From Phocoena phocoena (Eukaryota > Chordata > Mammalia > Artiodactyla > Phocoenidae): a DNA stretch of 64,000 nucleotides. Within the stretch, counting starts at the first letter, position 1. Each line of letters starts with the position of its first letter. Location of the stretch: contig NC_089223.1 in NCBI RefSeq assembly GCF_963924675.1, positions 8,382,881-8,446,880 on the forward strand, in the 5' to 3' direction. The translations under genes were made by a program, and so were the position numbers. Shown piece by piece: positions 57,947 through 64,000 of this stretch. The notes below the pieces were generated by a model. The model did no database searches. It was not told the DNA's origin and saw only the letters and a list, made by a program, of their open reading frames with translations.

Positions 57947-58880
57947 AAGTTGCTAGGCACTTTGGTTTAAGTGCTGCATGGTATCAGCAGGAACACGTTG
58001 GATCTTCTGGATGTGCTTGACACACAACTCTTGGAATATGTACTGAGAATTTCTGAGAAATTTGTAGGCCATGCCTTGTAAATTACCAACAGTAACAATT
58101 TCAGTCTTTGCTCATCAGTCAGAAGCAGCCGCTGAACGATAAGCCGTCTCCAGGGTCACCTGGACTTTAGCCGTCTCAGTAGAGCCAAGGGAGAAGGAAT
58201 TTTCCTGCTAGGTCAGGAACCCGATTTACAGAAAGGAGTAACAACCAACGAACAGCATAAATTTGCTACTTGCTGGCATTCTCCCAAGATAGGACAAATG
58301 AACAGAAAATTCAAAGAGCAGGGGTCTACTTTTCTTTTCAATCCTTACCTTTTTAAATATATAAAATTATCAAGTCAAAAGATGAGTACTTATTAATTAA
58401 ACAGGGAATAAAGGGAACAGCTAGCACAAGCCTGGAACCATTCCATATCTTTTCCTCTCTCCTTGAATAAACAAAATCCTCACTTTAAATATAGCCTTGA
58501 ACTCAATTCTGATTTCATTCTGGTCAACCTTGCAGTGACCTTTGGCAAATGATTACTTTTTTTGTACGCTTTTTAACAGCTAAAATGAATTTACAGGACA
58601 ATCTTTTGACCCTTAGTTGATGGTAAAAGTGCTCAAATTTTAGGAAAAGGTGTTTTATATACACTTTATATTGTCAGGTTGTTCTCTGACAAAATATTAT
58701 TTTGGGTGCACTCTTTTTGGAAATCATACTGAGGACAAATACATCTTAGGAAAATAAAACTGTGTTAAGAAACTATGGCTTACTTGGTAAATATTTATTT
58801 AGTCCCTTCTAGGAGCTGGGCGTGTTGTTAAATACACCGCTGAATTCAAAGGATGATACGGTGTTTCTGCTAGAGAGGTG
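57947..58880. other. no gene recognised
   Basis: The minus strand at 58215-57960 has an open-looking stretch broken by two adjacent stops (see findings). Near 58795-58860 the text GTCCCTTCTAGGAGCTGGGC is faintly L2-like. Confidence 0.35.
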
Positions 58881-58884
58881 TGTT

Positions 58885-59090
58885 TGTGGTGGTTAATAAA
58901 ATGGGTTCTAGGATCAGGTGGATCTGATTTTTAATTCAGGCTTCATCATTTACCAGCTGTACATCCTAGAGCAGGACACAAACTGTTTAAGCCTCAGTTG
59001 GCTCATTTGTAAAGTGAGAATTAAAATTGCACTTGTCTCATAAGATTATTGTGAGTTTTAAATGAGATAATATATGCGGCATAAAGATAC
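58885..59090 (+). mobile_element. MIR SINE
   Basis: TGGGTTCTAGGATCAGGTGG, AAGCCTCAGTTGGCTCATTT, GTAAAGTGAGAATTAAAATT and GTGAGTTTTAAATGAGATAA give the MIR order. Confidence 0.88.
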
Positions 59091-59165
59091 TAATTTATAT
59101 TTTATTTTCCTTATGGTATAGAAATCAGCAGGAATGGGACTGTAACTGTTCTATTTCCTTACTTT

Positions 59166-59238
59166 CTTCCTCCTTGCCCCTCCTTGCCCCTCCTTGCCCC
59201 TCCTTCCCTCTCCTCTTCCCCTTTCCTCTTCCTCTCCA
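59166..59238 (+). repeat. pyrimidine-rich tandem repeat
   Basis: CTCCTTGCCC is repeated three times, followed by CTTCC/TCTTCC units. Short tandem array. Confidence 0.9.
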
Positions 59239-59312
59239 AGGTAGCCTGAATCGGATCCCTCTATTTCTGTGGAGAGGGCGAGATGGGGTATGAAGACAAT
59301 TTCCTTTTATGG

Positions 59313-60015
59313 TGTTGGGGCTCAGGACACACTACCCCAAATATGGCACCTCGGCATAATGCATATTTTAAGCTGAAGGAGTTGGAGAAAATGGTAGGCC
59401 ACGCTGAACTCTCCCCAACCCTTCTCCTCTGAAACAGGTCAAAAAACCCTCATGTGAGAGGTGCCCTTCCTGTACCTGGAGGGAAGGCACATCTTATCTC
59501 TGAAGACAAAGGGATGCCAAGGAAGAACCTGGACAAACAGGCCTTGTCAAGTTTCCCTCAGTTACCACACTCACCTTCTTAACTTAGCGTACTCCTCCAT
59601 GACTATGCAGTCTTCATCAAACCTAGCACACAATACTCAGGTCTAACTCTTCCTTTGGTGGGCTTCCCTGGTGGCGCAGTGGTTGGGAGTCTGCCTGCCA
59701 ATACAGGGGACACGGGTTCGCGCCTCAGTCCGGGAAGATCCCACATGCCATAGAGCGGCTGAGTCCGTGAGCCATGGCCGCTGAGCTTGTGCGTCTGGAG
59801 CCTATGCTCCGCAACGGGAGAGGCCACAACAGTGAGAGGCCCGCGTACCGCAAAACTGAGTAACTCTTTGGGACTTCATTTTCTTATAAAGGCCCTGGTG
59901 TAATGTAAAACTTATATTAAGTAAATCTGTATGCTTTTTTCCTATTAATCTGTCTTTGTCCATTCAATTTTCAGACCCAACCAGCGACTGACCCTAGGAG
60001 GGTTGATAAAAACTT
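59313..60015 (+). mobile_element. ERV1-like LTR, split by a SINE
   Basis: Begins TGTTGGGGCTCAGGACACAC, has CTTATAAAGGCCC (TATA-like, ~59884), TTAAGTAAATCTGTATGC (polyadenylation-like), and a CCTATTAATCTGTCTTTG R-U5 type end. Layout fits a class I endogenous-retrovirus solo LTR. I see no primer-binding site or viral gene after it. The 3' limit is approximate. The 61-codon frame inside is not a gene. Confidence 0.65.
59660..59856 (+). mobile_element. CHR-type tRNA-Glu SINE inside an LTR
   Basis: Full-length body but a very short A tail (AAAA). TAACTCTT is duplicated at 59644-59651 and 59861-59868. More diverged than most copies. Confidence 0.94.
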
Positions 60016-60545
60016 TTTTGCCTTTTCTGTATGTGTGTAAACTTTAGCTCATTGCTGGAAATATACTAGAGAAAGAGAAAACAGTGGTAGCAAGAAGCAG
60101 GAGAGAGATTTTTTCCCAGGCTGGAAGGGCCCAGAGACTGTGGGTTCCAAGAGGAGCAGGAACCTGAGCCCAGATCTATGGCCGTGGCCAGAGGTGACAT
60201 GGTCTTGGGAGGTACTTTTATGGTGTTCCCCATAGGCTGGATCCAGCCACCCAGACTCCCAGCCTTGAAATATCTCCACAATCAGGCCTGGCACAAAAAT
60301 GCTAAGACTGCCTGTTTGGCAACTTTATGAGAGTTTATAATAGCTGCAATAAAAGGGGACCAAAGAACAAAGAGGCTATTCCCCATTTTCCGAAAGCACA
60401 TAAACTTCACATGCTTTTAGGTGACTCCAGCGAGGAATAATAACTGAGATTGAATTTCTTAGCGAGTTTGACAGGATTGGGTTTAGTATATAATTTAATG
60501 TGATTTAAAGATGATAAAGATACACAGCTTTTTTTTTTAATATCA
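60016..60545. other. nothing recognised
   Basis: Possible continuation of ERV-related DNA (GCTGCAATAAAAGGGGACC near 60343) but no viral protein recognised. Confidence 0.3.
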
Positions 60546-60605
60546 GGTTCATGTATATAGAGCATTCGACACAGTGCCTGGCAAATTGTAAGCATTTAGT
60601 AATAC
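60546..60605 (+). mobile_element. MIR 3' fragment
   Basis: CGACACAGTGCCTGGCAAAT and the following AGCATTTAGTAAT match the end of MIR. Confidence 0.6.
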
Positions 60606-61255
60606 TTACTATTATGGCATCTCTAATCTCTGTAGAAAACATTCTTATTACTTTAGTCCTTCTAAAGTACTAGCTGTTTAGAAAGCTTGCTAAGATTTCT
60701 TTACTACGTTAACCACCGACATCTGAGTAGCTCATGTGTTTTGATGTATTGTAGAATGGACGTAACATCCAGGTTGTAGCACAGCAAGAGTGTACATTAA
60801 GATATGGCATGGGAATTGTCAGATACCTGGAGCTATCACCTCACTGTCAGCTAAGATTCCGGTTCATGTGCTGATGTTAATGAGTCAGCGTTCTTCTGAA
60901 AATTTCCGGACAAAGCAGTTATAAGATCTGTGTTTCTCCAGTCTTTCCAGCCATATAACTGAACTCTGAGGCCTGATGCTGGCACAAAAATTATTATCTG
61001 GGGGGAATGGAATAAACCCACAGAGGTTCTAACCAAGTCCAAGTCTAATTCAGCTACAGAACAACTCAGTTAACTCGCAGATCTTTGCATCAGTGTGAGC
61101 AGCTTTTGCAGGAAAGAGCTCTCTGCAGGAGGCCCCTCTTGTCTTGTCACTTTAGCAAAGCTCTATTTTAACTAACTTCTGGCCCAAGCACAACTTTCAA
61201 ATCTTTTGATCACACAAAGCCTTGCAAAACCTGTTGCTTCTTTCTTCAGATCAAA
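60606..61255. other. nothing recognised
   Basis: No supported gene or repeat. Confidence 0.35.
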
Positions 61256-61640
61256 GAAATAAGAATTAAGAATAAGTAATTAACAGATGACCATATCTTT
61301 TCCCCAACCTTCCCTTCAGTAATTTCACAAACTGTGTGAACAACATAACATCCAAAGAAAAATCACAAGGAATCAACAAGCCTTCATGCAATGGGAGATG
61401 GTGACAAATCTGACCGCTATCTCATTGATTAACTGAGATTCCTTCTCCATTTTCCCTTTAAAAACTTTCACGGCTGAACAGAATCTTCAGAGTTGGATTT
61501 GGGACATGAGTCTGCCTTCTCCCCAGATTGTCAGCTTTCTGATTAAAGCAAATTTTTCCATTCCTACCAACATCTGTCTCTCACACTGACTTCTGAGCAG
61601 CGAGCAGCCAGCCTTGAGTTCATTAACATCAGATTCTGAC
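61256..61640 (+). mobile_element. candidate ERV LTR
   Basis: CTTTAAAAACTTTCACGGCT (TATA-like), CCAGATTGTCAGCTTTCTGA, TTAAAGCAAATTTTTCCATT and CATCTGTCTCTCACACTGAC resemble the U3-R-U5 junction of class I LTRs. The 5' end is not defined. Confidence 0.4.
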
Positions 61641-62025
61641 AAGCTCCTCCCTTCTGAAGATTGTACGGTCAGCACTCATCTCTCACCCTCACCCAGGTGC
61701 CCAAGAAAGAGAAACAAAGAAGTGAAATTAAGTGGCTCTGGCACTGCTAACATGGAATTACCAACACTTCAAACATCCAAATTCTCAAAAAGAAAAATTT
61801 AAGAGCTCTATCCCCATTAATGCTCAAATTACTATTTTTGAACACTTTTCTGTGTCTTTATTGGACCTGATTAAAGTACCAAGAAATGTCACTTTACCAA
61901 ATGTTTCAAAGTTATGAAGTGTTCTGAAATGAACATTCAAAAAGCTTCATGTTGAAGTAAAATCTCTTCTTTCTTCCATAGAACTGCTCCTTAACAAAGT
62001 CCAGCATGGAAAAATCTGAATAAAC
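61641..62025. other. nothing recognised
   Basis: Short overlapping frames only; no supported feature. Confidence 0.35.
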
Positions 62026-62029
62026 AAAC

Positions 62030-62112
62030 GGGAAAACAGATGCACAGAGAGGTAACTTGCTTAAGGTCACATGGTTAAACCTGGCAAAGCTCTGTCTCCA
62101 GAGGTCTGATCT
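62030..62112 (-). mobile_element. MIR fragment, antisense
   Basis: GCACAGAGAGGTAACTTGCT, TAAGGTCACATGGTTAAACC match antisense MIR core. Confidence 0.75.
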
Positions 62113-62129
62113 CAACCAGAGCTGACTGT

Positions 62130-62380
62130 TACCTGTGTTTCACTTTTCTGAGTTGCTTATTCGTGTCCTTTCCCCATTGTCCTCATGTCCTCAGAAATAT
62201 GTAAAGTTCCCGGAATGTTAAACCTTTGACGTATATTTGTTGCAAACATTTGCCCCAGTTTGTTCTTTATCTTCTACGTTGTTTATGTGTTTTAAAGGTT
62301 TTAAAAATTTTTTGTTATTTAAAAATATTTAAGTCAATATCTATCAGCCTTTGACACATTAAAAAGCATATTTAACTTTT
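62130..62380 (-). mobile_element. L1 ORF2 fragment, antisense
   Basis: TTTCTGAGTTGCTTATTCGT, GTTGCAAACATTTGCCCCAG and TTTGTTCTTTATCTTCTACG match antisense L1 late ORF2. Confidence 0.75.
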
Positions 62381-62395
62381 GCTTTTATAAGTTCC

Positions 62396-62430
62396 TTCCT
62401 TCCTTCTTTCCTTCCTCTCCTCCTTTCTTT
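62396..62430 (+). repeat. (CCTT)n run
   Basis: Short TTCCTTCCTTCTTTCCTTCC tract. Confidence 0.9.
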
Positions 62431-62463
62431 ATCACTGGTGCTTTTTTTAAGAGTATGAAAATA

Positions 62464-62577
62464 GGGAGTTCCCTGGCGGTCCAGTGGTTAGGACTCCGTG
62501 CTCTCACTGCCTAGGGCCCAGGTTCAATGCCTGGTCAGAGAACTAAGATCCCACAGGCTGCACAGCACAGGCAAAAA
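62464..62577 (+). mobile_element. short tRNA-Glu-like SINE (older CHR form)
   Basis: GGGAGTTCCCTGGCGGTCCA, GTGGTTAGGACTCCGTGCTC and CCCAGGTTCAATGCCTGGTC keep the A and B boxes of tRNA-Glu. It lacks the long tail of the other SINEs and ends in an A-rich run. It is a SINE, not a functional tRNA: the acceptor stem and CCA-side pairing are degraded. Confidence 0.88.
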
Positions 62578-62873
62578 AATACCCAAAACCCAAACAAAAC
62601 AATCGACTGCATAGATATCTTTTCAAACAATGTCACTTTCCCTTCCGACTCCACCCCCATCATAAAGACTCTGGCAGCTGGGAGGCTGTGGTTAAGGATC
62701 ACTTTTCAGCTGTTCACCACTGCGTGATTCCAGTGTTCGTTTGCTGAATCTTTAGGTATTTTGAAAAGTCTAGTAAATAATATTAATATATCTTATAATC
62801 TTGAACTATCACATTACTAGAATGAACCCCACATTGACAAGATATATTGTTCTTTTAATATACTGTGAGACTT
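62578..62873. other. nothing recognised
   Basis: No supported feature. Confidence 0.35.
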
Positions 62874-62883
62874 AAGGGTTTTA

Positions 62884-63255
62884 TTTTATTTTATTTAAAC
62901 CTTTTTTTTTTAATAAATTTATTTATTTATTTTTGGTTGAGTTGGGTCTTTGTTGCTGCGCGCAGGCTTTCTCTAGTTGTGGCGAGCGGGGGCTACTCTT
63001 CGTTGCAGTGCGTGGGCTACTCGTTGCGGTGGCTTCTCTTGTTGCGGAGCACGGGCTCTAGGTGCGCAGGCTTCAGTAGTTGTGGCACACGGGCTCAGTA
63101 GTTGTGGCTCGTGGGCTCTAGAGCGCAGGCTCAGTAGTTGTGGCTCACAGGCTTAGTTGCTCCGTGGCATGTGGGATCTTCCCAGACCACGGCTCGAACC
63201 TGTGTCCCCTGCACTGGCAGGCGGATTCTTAACCACTGCACCACCAGGGAAGTCC
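62884..63255 (-). mobile_element. long CHR SINE (CHRL-like), antisense, full length
   Basis: TAAATTTATTTATTTATTTT, GAGTTGGGTCTTTGTTGCTG, CTCTTCGTTGCAGTGCGTGG, repeated GGCTCAGTAGTTGTGGCTC units, and the common head ending CACCAGGGAAGTC. The duplication AAGGGTTTTA is at 62874-62883 and 63256-63265. Longest and least decayed CHRL copy in the window. Confidence 0.96.
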
Positions 63256-63265
63256 AAGGGTTTTA

Positions 63266-63916
63266 AAGAAAAAAATTTCCTGTAGCTCCTTTTAACATGT
63301 AAAAGATCATAAACCTCTTAACAAAATAGTTTCAGGTAAAGTGATTTAAATAATTGATTATATATTTAGAGTCAATTTTTGATAAATTAGAAGGAAAAGA
63401 CAGATATTCTGAAATTATAAGTGAAATAGGAAATCTGACTTACAAAAATCTGAGCTATATACGTTTTCTATGTATTGAATAGCTTTGAATGCAACTATCT
63501 GGGGGCTAATTTCCTGAGACAAGCACTTGGATGGGCCTTTAAAACAAGGCACCCAGAAATTTTAAATGGTTGCGCTTACTAAGTTTTCAACCTACAGAAC
63601 AAAAAACACAGCGAAAACTGCATTTTTCCAGCAAGAATCATGTTTTATAAAGAAAATGAAAACAAAGTGTAGTATTCGCTTGGAGAAATGAAAATTTCAT
63701 GGACGTCTTCAATCCTCTTAACTGTTGCTTGAAGTTTAAATCAGTCATTCTGTCAGGCAAGCTGTCTGTTACCTTGACATAATAAAGGCTGAGTCAGCCG
63801 GCACTTTCCAAGACACCTCCCGTGGTTGTCTTTTACTGATGGCTCATTCCAATTCTAAGTCTAGTTTAGTTATCTATGTTAGTTAGACTAGCTGCAATAC
63901 AGTTGTCAGATTATTC
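63266..63916. other. nothing recognised
   Basis: No supported gene or repeat. Confidence 0.35.
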
Positions 63917-63921
63917 AGTGT

Positions 63922-64000
63922 TTTAATCCATTCCGGCTGCTGTAACAAAATAAAACGGGCTGGGTGGCTTATAAACAACAGAAATTTATTTCTCACAGAT
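63922..64000 (-). mobile_element. MLT1/MST LTR, antisense, cut by window edge
   Basis: TTTAATCCATTCCGGCTGCT, GTAACAAAATAAAACGGGCT and AGAAATTTATTTCTCACAG are the start of an antisense MaLR LTR that must continue outside. Confidence 0.85.

Noticed and set aside
59313..60360. An endogenous retrovirus with internal genes after the LTR
   Set aside because: No primer-binding site and no gag, pol or env-like translation follow; best explained as a solo LTR.
62464..62535. A tRNA-Glu gene
   Set aside because: A and B box-like text is present, but the stems do not pair well and the sequence continues into a SINE body with an A-rich tail.
1614..63101. Recurring 60-139-codon frames with peptides such as GHGSRAQPLRGMWDLPGPGH or LPLRSTGSGRAGSAAMAHGP
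   Set aside because: They recur, almost unchanged, at every CHR SINE on both strands and in several frames. They are translations of a GC-rich, stop-poor SINE, not a protein family.
1..64000. CRISPR arrays, operons, bacterial or phage systems
   Set aside because: No regularly spaced identical repeats with unique spacers, and no ribosome-binding-site-led gene strings. The repeats are mammalian SINEs, LINEs and LTRs.

Overview
The window looks like non-coding nuclear DNA from a cetacean (whale, dolphin or porpoise). The main evidence is 22 copies of a tRNA-Glu-derived SINE of the CHR type. Most start GGGCTTCCCTGGTGGCGCAG, run about 200 bp and end in an A-rich tail. This GC-rich form is characteristic of cetaceans, although the CHR family itself is shared with hippos and ruminants. 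The other repeats are typical of Laurasiatherian mammals: L1, MIR, L2, MaLR/MLT1-type LTRs, ERV-like LTRs, Tigger and Charlie MITEs, and one half of a mariner terminus. The species cannot be decided from the sequence.

I find no intact protein-coding gene, tRNA, rRNA or CRISPR array. Open frames of 60-140 codons are frequent, but most lie inside the GC-rich SINE, where all six frames tend to be open, and recur as near-identical phantom peptides. The real coding relics are L1 ORF2 fragments (12430-15840, 22905-24720, 40683-41652, 50400-50960, 62130-62380) and a hAT/ZBED-like transposase fossil ending at 16738. The window is probably intergenic or deep intronic.

Layout. 1-5.2 kb: AT-rich DNA, an old LTR, and a 366-368 bp inverted duplication of part of that LTR and its flank, with about 1.8 kb between the arms. 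5.2-11 kb: mostly unrecognised DNA with MIRs and one SINE. 11-16.8 kb: an MLT1 LTR holding a mariner half-element, a second LTR, a 3.4 kb antisense L1 carrying three SINEs, then the hAT/ZBED fossil. 17-25 kb: a SINE-bearing LTR, MIRs, SINEs and an antisense L1. 25-36 kb: two Tigger-type MITEs, two MLT1 LTRs, MIRs and a 160 bp polypurine tract. 36-40 kb: stacked SINEs, a promoter-like LTR candidate and LTRs nested three deep. 40-54.6 kb: L1 copies in head-to-head or 5'-inverted arrangements, MIRs and SINEs. 55-64 kb: an ERV-like LTR with a nested SINE, another LTR candidate, a short tRNA-Glu-like SINE, a long CHR SINE and the start of another MLT1 LTR cut by the window edge.

There are no genes acting together here. 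What can be read is insertion history: SINEs with perfect target-site duplications sit inside L2, MIR, L1 and LTR elements, giving a relative age order of MIR/L2, then MLT1 and old L1, then ERV LTRs and younger L1, then CHR SINEs. I found no convincing undescribed functional system. The best leads are the inverted duplication at 2.5-5.0 kb, the hAT/ZBED fossil and the promoter-like segment near 37.3-37.9 kb.
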